A program made the translations under genes and the position numbers. Positions 17,506 to 26,902 of a DNA stretch of 31,904 nucleotides are shown piece by piece (within the stretch, counting starts at the first letter, position 1; each line of letters begins with the position of its first letter). The notes below the pieces were generated by a model that was given only the letters and a program-made list of their open reading frames with translations, had not been told where the DNA came from and did no database searches. This DNA comes from Thiobacillus denitrificans (lineage in GTDB: Bacteria > Pseudomonadota > Gammaproteobacteria > Burkholderiales > Thiobacillaceae): the NCBI GenBank assembly GCA_002403375.1, contig DHHQ01000023.1:1-31904 (forward strand), in the 5' to 3' direction.

Positions 17506-18413
17506 ACCGCCTCCTCGATCGACCACTCGCCCGTCGCGAGCGCCCGGGCCACCGCGACGTCGACGGTCGAAAAGCGCAGCGCATCGCCGGGCCGCAGTTG
17601 TGCCAGCCGTGGCAGGTCCGCCGTGATCACCGCGCCGACGACCGGGTAGCCGCCGGTGACCGGCCCGTCCCAGCCCAGGACGATCGGCTGCCCGTCCGGC
17701 GGCACCTGCACGGCACCCGGCAGCACGCCCTGCGAGGGCAGTTCGGCACGCGCGTGCGTGACAGCCGGGCCGTTCAGCCGCACGCCACGGCGGTCGGACG
17801 TCGGCGCGACGCGATAGCTTCCAGCGAACAATGCCGCCAGCCCGCGGTCGTCGAACCACGCGCTTTGCGGCCCGGCAACCAGCCGCAGCGGCGATGCCAC
17901 GTCGATGGCCGGCGGGTCCGCGCGAAGCCGCCTGACGGGGTGGCGTTCGCCGCCCAGGGCCAGCACGTCACCGCGCTTCAGCGCACGCCCCGCATGGCCC
18001 CCGAAGCCTGCAGGCAGGAAGGTGCTGCGGCTGCCCATCACCGCCGGGACCGCGATGCCGCCTTGCGCGGCCAGCCAGCAGCGGCACCCGTCCTGCGCCG
18101 CCCCGACGTCCAGGGTGTCGCCCGGCGCGATGAGCAAGGTCTCGTTCCAGGCGACCTGCCCTCCGCTGCCGAAGCGAGCGGCGAAACGTGCCCCGGTGAT
18201 CGCCGCCACGCCGCCGGCCGGGAACCGCAGCCTCGGGCCGGCCAGGGTGATCTCCAGCCCCGCCGCGTCGTCCGGATTGCCGACCAGGCGGTTGGCTGCC
18301 GCGAGCGCATCCGGATCGGCGGCGCCGCCTGCCGGGACACCGAGCGCAGCGTGGCCCGGCCGCCCCCTGTCCATCACCAGATCGCACACGCCGGCGCGCA
18401 GAACCTCGATCAT
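17502..18413 (-). CDS. pxpC: 5-oxoprolinase subunit C (KipA / biotin-dependent carboxyltransferase-like)
   Basis: A 303-residue protein of the KipA/YbgK family, the third subunit of the bacterial 5-oxoprolinase. The N-terminus MIEVLRAGVCDLVMDRGRPGHAALGVPAGGAADP follows the family pattern of a conserved Gly-rich start (a stretch like VQDxGRxGxxxxGVPxSGAxD). WNETLLIAPGDTLDVGAAQDG and GYPVVGAVITADLPRLAQLRPGD are typical later regions. The family fold is cyclophilin-like and is also found in urea carboxylase. The start at 18413 overlaps the pxpB stop, and the stop overlaps the pxpA start, so the three subunits are translated from tightly packed frames. Confidence 0.92.
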   Translation of the reverse strand: MIEVLRAGVCDLVMDRGRPGHAALGVPAGGAADPDALAAANRLVGNPDDAAGLEITLAGPRLRFPAGGVAAITGARFAARFGSGGQVAWNETLLIAPGDTLDVGAAQDGCRCWLAAQGGIAVPAVMGSRSTFLPAGFGGHAGRALKRGDVLALGGERHPVRRLRADPPAIDVASPLRLVAGPQSAWFDDRGLAALFAGSYRVAPTSDRRGVRLNGPAVTHARAELPSQGVLPGAVQVPPDGQPIVLGWDGPVTGGYPVVGAVITADLPRLAQLRPGDALRFSTVDVAVARALATGEWSIEEAV

Positions 18414-19084
18414 GCCGGAACGAAGCGCACCCGGTCTCCCGCCCGCATCAGGGCCGGCGGCTCGCGCCCGGGGTCGAACAGGGAAACCGCAGCGCGTCCG
18501 ATGACGTGCCAGCCACCCGGGCCGGCGGCGGGATAGATGCCCGCGTAGGCCCCGCCGACCGCGACGCTGCCGGCCGCCACCGCCGCGCGCGGACTCGACC
18601 GCCGCGGCGCGTGCAGGCGCTCGGGCAGCCCCCGCAGATAGGGAAACCCCGGCTGAAAGCCCAGGAAGGCGACGGTGTACTCGGCATCGGCGTGCAGGCG
18701 GATGTAGGCGGCCTCGTCCAGACCCGCCCGGCGCGCCAGCGCCGGCAGATCGGGGCCCGCTGCGCCGCCGTAGGTGACGGCGATCTCATGGAGCGTCGCT
18801 GGCGCAGGCTCGGCTGCGGCACGCGTAACGGCCAGCCCAGCCAGCAGCTCGGGCGACGGCCGCGCCCCGCGCCGGAGCACCAGCAGGATGCTGCCGTCCG
18901 CGGGAACGACATCCTCGAGCTCGCGGAAGCGCTTCGCTGCCAGCGCAGCGTAGCAGCCCAGCGTCGCCTCACCCGTCTCGACGCGCAGCCCACGCTCGCC
19001 CACCCAGCGCCAGGGGACCGGCGCGACGCTGGGTGCGGTTTGCGCAGGTGCCGAAGCCCGGAGCGGGTTCAAGTCGTCTTGCAT
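18410..19084 (-). CDS. pxpB: 5-oxoprolinase subunit B (KipI / allophanate hydrolase subunit 1 family)
   Basis: PxpB pairs with PxpC in 5-oxoprolinase; KipI homologues also inhibit a sporulation kinase in Bacillus. From the ATG at 19084 it has 224 residues. Family motifs include AEYTVAFLGFQPGFPYLRGLPERL and SPRAAVAAGSVAVGGAYAGIYP-type sequence (GSVAVGG, GIYPAAGPGGWHVIGR). The open frame continues upstream to a GTG at 19162, but that GTG is inside the parS/terminator palindrome and its extension is not family-like, so I reject it. No clear Shine-Dalgarno sequence precedes 19084. It is the first gene of the pxpBCA operon. Confidence 0.91.
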   Translation of the reverse strand: MQDDLNPLRASAPAQTAPSVAPVPWRWVGERGLRVETGEATLGCYAALAAKRFRELEDVVPADGSILLVLRRGARPSPELLAGLAVTRAAAEPAPATLHEIAVTYGGAAGPDLPALARRAGLDEAAYIRLHADAEYTVAFLGFQPGFPYLRGLPERLHAPRRSSPRAAVAAGSVAVGGAYAGIYPAAGPGGWHVIGRAAVSLFDPGREPPALMRAGDRVRFVPA

Positions 19085-19114
19085 GCGGGTTGTGAAGCAG
19101 CGATTCAGGGTTGA

Positions 19115-19143
19115 AGTGTAGCGCGGCGGCCGGGTCCGCCCAA
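19115..19143 (-). promoter_or_regulatory. Candidate sigma-70 promoter of pxpBCA
   Basis: On the minus strand TTGGGC (19138-19143) and TACACT (19115-19120) are spaced by 17 bases, 30 bases upstream of the pxpB ATG. The hexamers match consensus at only three and four positions. The site is just downstream of the parS/terminator palindrome, where a new promoter would be needed. Confidence 0.4.
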
Positions 19144-19145
19144 TG

Positions 19146-19175
19146 AAAAAGGGAGGTTTCACGTGAAACCTCCCT
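19146..19175 (-). terminator. Rho-independent terminator of rhlE with an embedded parS
   Basis: The sequence 19150-19175 is a perfect 26-bp palindrome. As RNA from the minus strand it can form a stem of about 11 bp with an ACGU loop, followed by five T (A-run 19146-19150; the stem and tail share one base). It lies 28 bases after the rhlE stop. The palindrome's core is parS site 3. Confidence 0.85.
19155..19170. promoter_or_regulatory. parS-like site 3, centre of a 26-bp palindrome
   Basis: GGTTTCACGTGAAACC contains the complete 14-bp parS core. The arms are prolonged by perfect complementarity (AGGGA / TCCCT) beyond the 16-mer, so the element is both a parS and the stem of a terminator. Confidence 0.9.
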
Positions 19176-19202
19176 CGCTTCAGGACGCGTTACGGGCGTC
19201 GG

Positions 19203-20840
19203 TCAGTCCTTGAAGCGCCCGCGCACGCCGGTGCGAGCACCGCCGCGGTTTTCGTTTCCATAGCTGCGCGGCTGGCCGGGACGCGCGCTGCCGCTGCGAT
19301 CGCCGTAGCTGCGGGTCGCCGCGGCCTTCGCCTTCGCCTCACGCTCGCGCTTTTCCCAGTACTCGATGCTGTTGCCGTTCACTTCGGCGCGCGGCTCGCG
19401 CGGGGCCTCGGCACCGCGGAACCCCTCGCCGCGCGGCGGACGGTCGCCGTAGGCGCGCGGTGCCCCGTCGAAACGGTTGCCGCGGGGTGCATCGCTGCGG
19501 GCCGGACGGTCACCCGCGGGGCGGGCGTCGGCGCGGTAGCCGCGATCGCGGTTATCCCGGCTGTCGCCACGCGGCGGGCGGTCGCCGTAGCTGCGCGGCT
19601 CGCTGCGGTCACCGAAACTGCGTTTTTCGCCGAAGCCGCCACGCGGTCCGCCGTTGCCGCGCGGACGACCCGACGACGCGGGGCGGCCGGATGCGGGCTT
19701 CTGGGTCGGCTCCAGCCCGGGCAGGGTGTGCACCTCGATGCGGTTGCCGGTGTAACGCTCGATGTTCTTCACCAGCCCGCCTTCCCGCATGCCGGCGAAG
19801 CTCACCGCGATGCCGGTGCGGCCGGCGCGGCCGGTGCGGCCAATGCGGTGGACGTAGTCCTCGGCCTGGCGCGGCAGGTCGAAATTGATGACGTGGCTGA
19901 TGGTCGCCACGTCGATGCCGCGGGCGGCGACGTCGGTCGCGACCAGCACGCGGGTGCGGCCTTCGCGCAGGCGCTGCAGCGCGCGGTTGCGCTGCCCCTG
20001 CTGCATGTCGCCGTGCAGCGCGTCGGAGGCGAAGCCGCTGTCGGCCAGCAGGTCGGAGATCTCCTCGGTGCTGCGCTTGGTCGAGGCGAACACGATCGCC
20101 TGCACCATCTCCACGTCGCGCAGCAGCGCGTCGAGCAGGCGGTTCTTGTGATCCATGTTGTCGGCGAACAGCAGGCGCTGCTCGATCTTGGATTCCTTGT
20201 GCGGCACCGCCTCGATCTCGATGCGCTGGGCGTCGCGGGTCAGTTCGCGCGCCAGGTTGCCCACCACGCCGTCGAGCGTGGCCGAGAACAGCAGCGTCTG
20301 GCGCTCGGCCGGGCAGCGCGCGGCGATCGCCTTGATGTCGTCGACGAAGCCCATGTCGAGCATGCGGTCGGCCTCGTCCAGAATCAGCACTTCCAGGCGC
20401 GAGAAGTCGATCTTGCCGCGCTCCAGATGGTCGATCAGGCGGCCCGGGGTCGCAACCACCACGTCGACCGGCTGCGAGAGGCGCTTGAGCTGCAGGCCGT
20501 ACGGCGCACCGCCGACCAGGCAGGCGGTGCGGAAGCGGCGCAGCTCCTTGCCGTAGACCATCGCCGATTTCTCGACCTGCAGCGCGAGCTCGCGGGTCGG
20601 GGTCAGCACCAGCACGCGCGGGCCGATGCTCTTGACGGTCGGTTCGGCCTGCAGGCGCTGGATCGACGGCAGCAGGAACGCCGCGGTCTTGCCGCTGCCG
20701 GTGTGCGACGACACCAGCAGGTCGCGACCGGTCAGCGCCGCGGGAATCGCCTGCATCTGAACCGGCGTGGCGTTTTCGTAGCCGGCGGCAAGGACGGATT
20801 TGAGGATGAGGGGATCAAGCCCCAGTTCGGAAAAGCTCAT
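19203..20840 (-). CDS. rhlE: DEAD-box ATP-dependent RNA helicase, RhlE type
   Basis: An RNA helicase of 545 residues. The Q motif region (YENATPVQMQAIP) precedes Walker A SHTGSGKT (45-52). DEAD is at 155-158 and SAT at 186-188. The C-terminal RecA domain has DVAARGIDV and HRIGRTGRAGRTG. The last 160 or so residues are a low-complexity Arg/Gly/Asp/Pro tail with repeated YGDRPPRG and RSYGDR units, longer than in E. coli RhlE (454 residues), ending RGRFKD. RhlE-type helicases act in ribosome maturation and RNA decay and bind RNA through such tails. The ATG at 20840 (MSFSELGL) matches the family; the frame extends 11 codons further without support. Confidence 0.94.
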   Translation of the reverse strand: MSFSELGLDPLILKSVLAAGYENATPVQMQAIPAALTGRDLLVSSHTGSGKTAAFLLPSIQRLQAEPTVKSIGPRVLVLTPTRELALQVEKSAMVYGKELRRFRTACLVGGAPYGLQLKRLSQPVDVVVATPGRLIDHLERGKIDFSRLEVLILDEADRMLDMGFVDDIKAIAARCPAERQTLLFSATLDGVVGNLARELTRDAQRIEIEAVPHKESKIEQRLLFADNMDHKNRLLDALLRDVEMVQAIVFASTKRSTEEISDLLADSGFASDALHGDMQQGQRNRALQRLREGRTRVLVATDVAARGIDVATISHVINFDLPRQAEDYVHRIGRTGRAGRTGIAVSFAGMREGGLVKNIERYTGNRIEVHTLPGLEPTQKPASGRPASSGRPRGNGGPRGGFGEKRSFGDRSEPRSYGDRPPRGDSRDNRDRGYRADARPAGDRPARSDAPRGNRFDGAPRAYGDRPPRGEGFRGAEAPREPRAEVNGNSIEYWEKREREAKAKAAATRSYGDRSGSARPGQPRSYGNENRGGARTGVRGRFKD

Positions 20841-21154
20841 GGCAAACCTTTTTTCTGTGCGCGCAAAGCGCATAACAGACCTGAACCCGGTTCAGAACCA
20901 GACAGGTCAAAAAATACGAACCGGATTTCGGGGCGTCTTGGGAACGCCAAACGGGTCGCGTCGATCACATCGGCGCCAACCACAAGACTTGTCACTGCCG
21001 GCTGAGAAATGGGCCGGCGGCACAAAAGAGAGGTCGAGGACGATGGGGCTGTGAGAACAGTCCCGAGGCACGGCGGAAGAAAACCTGCCCACTGCTGTAT
21101 GCACAACTCGACGTAGTCTATCAGAAAACGCTGATTTTCCCGAATGCTTTTTTT
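20841..21154. other. Non-coding spacer between the ABC exporter and rhlE
   Basis: These 314 bases contain no gene I can support. They must hold the rhlE promoter and an unusually long leader. Visible structure: an inverted repeat CTGAACC-C-GGTTCAG near 20880-20895, a GCCGGC pair at 20997-21002 and 21013-21018, and an eight-T run at about 21148-21155 that is an A-run on the transcribed strand and so is not a terminator for the exporter. No convincing -35/-10 pair was found. Confidence 0.6.
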
Positions 21155-22926
21155 TCAGGCGTGGTGATACAGCTTGTGATACAGGCCGCCGCGCTGGATC
21201 AGCTCGTCGTGGGCGCCCTGCTCGACCACGCGGCCGTTCTCGAACACCAGGATGCGGTCCGCCTGGCGCACCGCCGACAGGCGGTGCGCGATGATCAGGG
21301 TGGTGCGTCCGGCGAGGAAAGTGCCCAGCGCCTGGTGCAGGTGCCGCTCGGTGTCGCTGTCGAGCGCCGAGGTGGCCTCGTCGAGGATGACGATGCGCGG
21401 GTCGGCGACGATCATCCGGGCGATCGCGAGGCGCTGGCGCTGGCCCCCCGACATCCGCACACCCTGGCGCCCGACCACGGTGTCCAGTCCGTGTGGCAGC
21501 GCGATGACGAAGTCCTTCAGTTGGGCGATCTCGAGCGCCTGCCAGAGCGCCGCGTCGCCGGCGTCGCGCCCCAGCGTCAGGTTGGCGCGCACGCTGTCGT
21601 TGAACAGCACCGGGTGCTGCAGCACCACGCCGACGTGCTCGCGCACCGTCTCCCAGCCGATCTCGGTGACCGGCACGTCGCCGTAGACGATCCGGCCGGC
21701 CTTCACCGGATACAGCCCCAGCAGCGCCTGCACCAGGGTCGACTTGCCGCCGCCGGAGGCGCCCACGAGCGCGACCTTCTCCCCCGCGGCGATCTCGAGG
21801 CTGACGTCGTCGAGCACCGCCTCGCCCTCGTCGTAGGCGAAGCTGACGTGCTCGAGGGCGATGCCGACGGTGGAGCGGCCGGCGAACGGATCGCGCAGCG
21901 CCGGATGCTCGGGCTCGCCGGAGAGCCCGAGCAGCGCGTTGATGCGCCCGAGCGCGGCGTTGGCGGCGTACCACGCATACTGCATGTTCACCAGCTCCTG
22001 CACCGGCGTCATCATGAACCACAGGTAGCCGAACACCGCCAGCATCTCGCCGATCGACAGGTCGGAAAACACCACCATCAGCATCGCGCCGGCGCGGAAG
22101 GCGTCGAAGCCGGCAAGGAAGACGAAGAACGAAAAGCGGCTCATCGCGTCCGATTTCCAGGCGAACGCCGCCGCATGCTTGCGGATGTCGTCGGCCTTCT
22201 CGGTCACGCGTGCGAGGTAGTGCTTCTCGCGGTTCATCGCGCGGATCTGGGTGAGCGCGTCGAGCGTCTCGCCGAGCGCGTCCTGGAACACTTCGAAGGC
22301 GCGGTTTTCGAACTTCTTCAGATCCTTGACCCGCTTGCCGAGCCGGGTCGAGAACAGGATCACCACCGGGTTCAGCAGCAGGATGAACAGCGCCAGCTGC
22401 CAGTGCATCCAGAACAGCACCGCGGCGACGCCGACCAGCGTCAGCACCGATACCACGAGGTGGGAGATCGAGGCCCCGAGGAAGCTGTCGATGGCGTTGA
22501 CGTCGGTGACGAAGTGCGAGGTCACCCGCCCCGCTCCGACCGTCTCGAACTGCGACAGCGCGATGCGCGAAAGCCGGTTCAGCATGCGCACGCGGATGCG
22601 GTAGACCACCTCCTTGGCGAGCAGCGAGAAGGCGCGGCCCTGCCACACGTTCAGCAGGATCGCCGCCAGCCGCAGCACTACCGTGAGCGCCAGCGCGGCG
22701 CCGATGAACAGCACCGGGCCGTGCCACGCCGGCGGGAACCAGGCACCGATGGTCGCGACCATCCTGCCCGGATGGTGGAGCAGCACCTCGTCGACCATCA
22801 GCGGCAGCAGCAGCGGCACCGGCACCGACGCCGCGACCGCCAGCAGCGCCACGAAGTTGGCCTCCAGCAGCCGCGTGCGATGACGCTTGAGTTCCTCGGC
22901 CATGCCGCGCCAGGTCAGCATGGCGC

Positions 22927-22930
<4 letters not shown>
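21155..22930 (-). CDS. ABC exporter half-transporter (fused membrane and ATPase domains)
   Basis: A 591-residue type IV (MsbA-like) exporter subunit that would work as a homodimer. The N-terminal 330 residues hold six hydrophobic helices, among them LLEANFVALLAVAASVPVPL, ISHLVVSVLTLVGVAAVLFW and LALFILLLNPVVILF. The ATPase domain has Walker A GASGGGKST (390-398), signature MSGGQ (493-497) and Walker B VILDEATSALD with the catalytic Glu518. The GTG start at 22930 overlaps the mnmE stop (GTGA); an ATG at 22921 is an alternative. It follows mnmE in the same transcript. The substrate cannot be told from sequence; lipids, drugs or peptides are possible. Confidence 0.88.
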
Positions 22931-24267
<1,337 letters not shown>

Positions 24268-24302
24268 GGAACCGGAGTTGGGCAGGGAAAAGCGGGCGAT
24301 CG

Positions 24303-24336
24303 GGCAATCCCCGGGCATTGTAGCGCGGGGATTGCC
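24303..24336. repeat. 34-bp inverted repeat between divergent mnmE and the di-iron gene
   Basis: Arms GGCAATCCCC (24303-24312) and GGGGATTGCC (24327-24336) are perfect and enclose 14 bases. The element is 36 bases upstream of the mnmE start and about 85 upstream of the plus-strand gene. Neither side has a T-run, so it is not a terminator. It may be an operator or leader hairpin. Confidence 0.75.
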
Positions 24337-24421
24337 GCGCAGCCGTCCGGTAAATCAGGGTTCTCTAAAGTTCCTGCCTAGCACGTCGTTATGAAGATTT
24401 TATTATCTTTTTTGGATTGTA

Positions 24422-25204
24422 ATGGCAATAGAACTGTACAACGACGGCAAGCACGCCTGCCTCCTGTTCAACGACCTGGTCGACGACGCCAAGAGCGACG
24501 CCGTGCAGGCCAACCAGTTCCTCATCGTCTCCGACGGCGAGGGCACCCTCATCGATCCCGCCGGCAACATGACGTACAACGCCCTGCTGGTGGCGATGGG
24601 CAAGTACTTCCCGTACAAGAACCTGAAATACATCCTGGCGTCGCACCAGGATCCCGACATCGTCGCCTCGCTCAACAAGTGGCTGTTCGGCACCGACGCC
24701 AAGGTCTACGTGTCCAGTTTGTGGGACCGATTCGTCCCGCATTTCACCACCCAGGACCGCAGCGTCGACCGCATCGTCGGCGTGCCCGACCGCGGCATGG
24801 TACTGCCGCTCAAGGACACGCGCCTCTTCATCATGCCCGCGCACTTCCTGCATTCCGAGGGCAATTTCCACTTCTACGACGAGAAAGCCAGGGTGCTGTT
24901 CTCGGGGGACATGGGCGCCTCGCTCGTCCACCACGACCTCGTCGAGAAGCCGATCACCAGCGCGGCCGAATTCAAGCACCACCTGCGCACGATGGAAGGC
25001 TTCCACCGCCGCTACATGGTGTCGAACAAGGCCTGCCGCCTGTGGGCCAACATGGCGAGAAAGCTCGACATCGACCTGCTGGTGCCGCAGCACGGCCGCT
25101 ACTTCAAGGGCAAGGAAGCGATCGGCGCGTTCTTCGACTGGATCGAGCGCCTCGAGTGCGGCATCGACCTGTTCACCCAGGACAACTACCGCATCCCCGC
25201 CTGA
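24422..25204 (+). CDS. Metallo-beta-lactamase-fold di-iron protein, flavodiiron/ODP-like
   Basis: A 260-residue soluble protein with the flavodiiron-type metallo-beta-lactamase fold and no flavodoxin domain. Putative metal ligands are His75, Asp77 and Asp79 (SHQDPDIVAS), His144 (HSEGNFHFYD), Asp163 (FSGDMG) and His224 (VPQHGRYF). Relative to the flavodiiron HxExDH motif the Glu is Asp and the second His is Ile, as in stand-alone oxygen-binding di-iron proteins (ODP), some of which act as oxygen sensors with chemoreceptors. The role here, oxygen or NO sensing or reduction, is inference. It is the only gene left of dnaA on the plus strand, convergent with yidC and divergent from mnmE, in a place where mnmE normally follows yidC. 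The leader is AT-rich, and the ribosome binding site (GGA) is weak. Confidence 0.85.
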   Translation: MAIELYNDGKHACLLFNDLVDDAKSDAVQANQFLIVSDGEGTLIDPAGNMTYNALLVAMGKYFPYKNLKYILASHQDPDIVASLNKWLFGTDAKVYVSSLWDRFVPHFTTQDRSVDRIVGVPDRGMVLPLKDTRLFIMPAHFLHSEGNFHFYDEKARVLFSGDMGASLVHHDLVEKPITSAAEFKHHLRTMEGFHRRYMVSNKACRLWANMARKLDIDLLVPQHGRYFKGKEAIGAFFDWIERLECGIDLFTQDNYRIPA

Positions 25205-25208
25205 CCCC

Positions 25209-25240
25209 AAAAGCAACGGGCGCCCAGCGGCGCCCGTTGC
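25209..25240 (-). terminator. Terminator between the di-iron gene and yidC
   Basis: A perfect 12-bp GC-rich stem (25213-25224 with 25229-25240) encloses a CAGC loop. On the minus strand it ends in four T, about 25 bases after the yidC stop. No T-run follows on the plus side, so it mainly serves the rpmH-rnpA-yidC operon, although it could also stall transcription from the di-iron gene. Confidence 0.8.
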
Positions 25241-25265
25241 GACGGTCGACCCGCTTGCGAATCGG

Positions 25266-26888
25266 CTAGCGGCTCGCCGCCCTCTCGACCTGCTTGTTGA
25301 TCGCCCACTGCTGCGCGATCGACAGGATGTTGTTGACCACCCAGTACAGCACCAGCCCGGCCGGGAAGAACACGAACATCACGGTGAACGCCACCGGCAT
25401 GATCATCATGATCTTGGCCTGCATCGGGTCCATCGGCTGCGGATTGAGCTTCACCTGCAGGATCGAGGTGATGCCCATGACGATCGGCAGGATGAACCAG
25501 GGATCGGGCGCGGTCAGGTCGGTGATCCAGCCGAGCCAGGGCGCCCCGCGCATCTCGACGGCGGCGAGCAGCACCCAGTACAGCGCGATGAACACCGGGA
25601 TCTGGATCAGGATCGGCAGGCAGCCGCCGAGCGGATTGATCTTCTCGGTCTTGTACATCTCCGCCATCGCCTGGTGCAGCTTCGCGCGGTCGTCGCCGAA
25701 CGTTTCCTTGAGCTGCTGCAGCCGCGGCGTCAGCTTCTTCATCTTGGCCATCGACTTGTAGCCCGCCGCAGACAGCGGATAGAGCGCGAGCTTGAGCAGC
25801 ACGGTCAGGATGATGATGGCCCAGCCCCAGTTGCCCACCAGGCGCTCGATCTTCTCCAGCGCCCAGAAGATCGGGTACGCCAGCGGCGTCAGCCAGCCGT
25901 AGTCGCGCGTCAGGTCGAGCCCGGGCGCGGTATTCTCCAGCACCGACTGGATCTGCGGGCCGGCGTACAGCGGCACCGTGAAGACCTTCTGCTCCCCCGG
26001 GGCGAGCGTGCCTTCGGCGAGGATCACCCCGGCGGAATACAGGCCCTGGCCGAGCGAGCGGCTGTAGTACTCGCGCTTCACCTTCTCCTGCGGCAACCAG
26101 GCCGAGACGAAATGGTGCTGCACCATGCCGACCCAGCCGTTGTCGGCGGTCTTGTCGAAGTCGGGCGAACCTCCTTCGATGTCCTTGAACGCGACCTTCT
26201 GGAACTTCCTTGCTTCGGTGTAGAAGGCCGGGCCGGTGTAGGTGTAAAGGAAGAAGGACTCGCCGCGCGGCGCCTCGCCGTGGCGGGTGAACTGGTAGTA
26301 GGGCGTCAGGTCTAGCGGCGCCTCGCCGCCGTTGACGACGCGCGTCCGCACGTCGACCTGGTAACTGCCGCGCTTGAAGACGTAGGTCTTCTCGACCGTG
26401 ACCCCGCTCGCCGGGTCGCTCCACACCAGCGGCACTTCCAGTTGCGCTGCGCCGGCGGCGAGCCGGTAGGTTCCGGGGGCCAGCTGGTACACGCTGCGGT
26501 GCGTGGGCAGCCCCTCACCCACCAGGCCGCTCTGTGCGAGATACGGCCGCGTCGGGCTGTCCTCGAACAGCGTGAACACGGCGTCCCTGTCCTCCGTCTC
26601 GTGATACGACAGCAACTGCAGTTCGCGCAAATCGCCGCCGTTGGCGTCGATCACGGCACGCAGCAGGTCGGTCTCGACCACTGCACGCTGCCCCTGCGCA
26701 AATCCCGACTGCGCCGGCGCCGCAGCCGGCGCGTTCAGGGTCTGGCTGGGTGTAGGCGCACCCGCCGCCGGCGCGTGCGCTTCGGTCGGGACGGCCGGCG
26801 GCGGCGCGTTCTTGTCCTGCCAGGCCTCCCACAGCAGGAGCAGCGAGAACGAGAAGACGATGAAAAGGATCAGCCGCTGGTTATCCAT
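25266..26888 (-). CDS. yidC: Membrane protein insertase YidC
   Basis: YidC inserts and folds inner-membrane proteins, alone or with SecYEG; the Fo subunits a and c encoded in this window are known clients in E. coli. It has 540 residues. An N-terminal membrane anchor (MDNQRLILFIVFSFSLLLLW) precedes a Pro/Ala linker and the large periplasmic beta-domain of Gram-negative YidC. The C-terminal five-helix core includes NWGWAIIILTVLLKLALYPL, NPLGGCLPILIQIPVFIALY and FFPAGLVLYWVVNNILSIAQ. The start at 26888 is 14 bases after the rnpA stop and has no visible Shine-Dalgarno sequence, so re-initiation is possible. The usual yidD gene is missing between them. Confidence 0.97.
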   Translation of the reverse strand: MDNQRLILFIVFSFSLLLLWEAWQDKNAPPPAVPTEAHAPAAGAPTPSQTLNAPAAAPAQSGFAQGQRAVVETDLLRAVIDANGGDLRELQLLSYHETEDRDAVFTLFEDSPTRPYLAQSGLVGEGLPTHRSVYQLAPGTYRLAAGAAQLEVPLVWSDPASGVTVEKTYVFKRGSYQVDVRTRVVNGGEAPLDLTPYYQFTRHGEAPRGESFFLYTYTGPAFYTEARKFQKVAFKDIEGGSPDFDKTADNGWVGMVQHHFVSAWLPQEKVKREYYSRSLGQGLYSAGVILAEGTLAPGEQKVFTVPLYAGPQIQSVLENTAPGLDLTRDYGWLTPLAYPIFWALEKIERLVGNWGWAIIILTVLLKLALYPLSAAGYKSMAKMKKLTPRLQQLKETFGDDRAKLHQAMAEMYKTEKINPLGGCLPILIQIPVFIALYWVLLAAVEMRGAPWLGWITDLTAPDPWFILPIVMGITSILQVKLNPQPMDPMQAKIMMIMPVAFTVMFVFFPAGLVLYWVVNNILSIAQQWAINKQVERAASR

Positions 26889-26902
26889 GAGACGGGACGC
26901 GA

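Noticed and set aside
19085..19162. Extended N-terminus of PxpB from a GTG inside the parS palindrome
   Set aside because: The extension is not family-like, and it would place the start codon inside a terminator stem; the ATG at 19084 gives the normal length.
21097..21105. GTATGCACA as a DnaA box in the rhlE spacer
   Set aside because: A single degenerate match far from the origin; expected by chance.
21148..21155. T-run next to the ABC exporter stop as its terminator
   Set aside because: On the transcribed (minus) strand this is an A-run, and the neighbouring stem is only five bases long.
24391..25269. 292-residue plus-strand frame beginning at 24391
   Set aside because: It is a shifted frame of the di-iron gene with Arg/Pro/Gln-rich composition; the frame starting at 24422 carries the conserved motifs.
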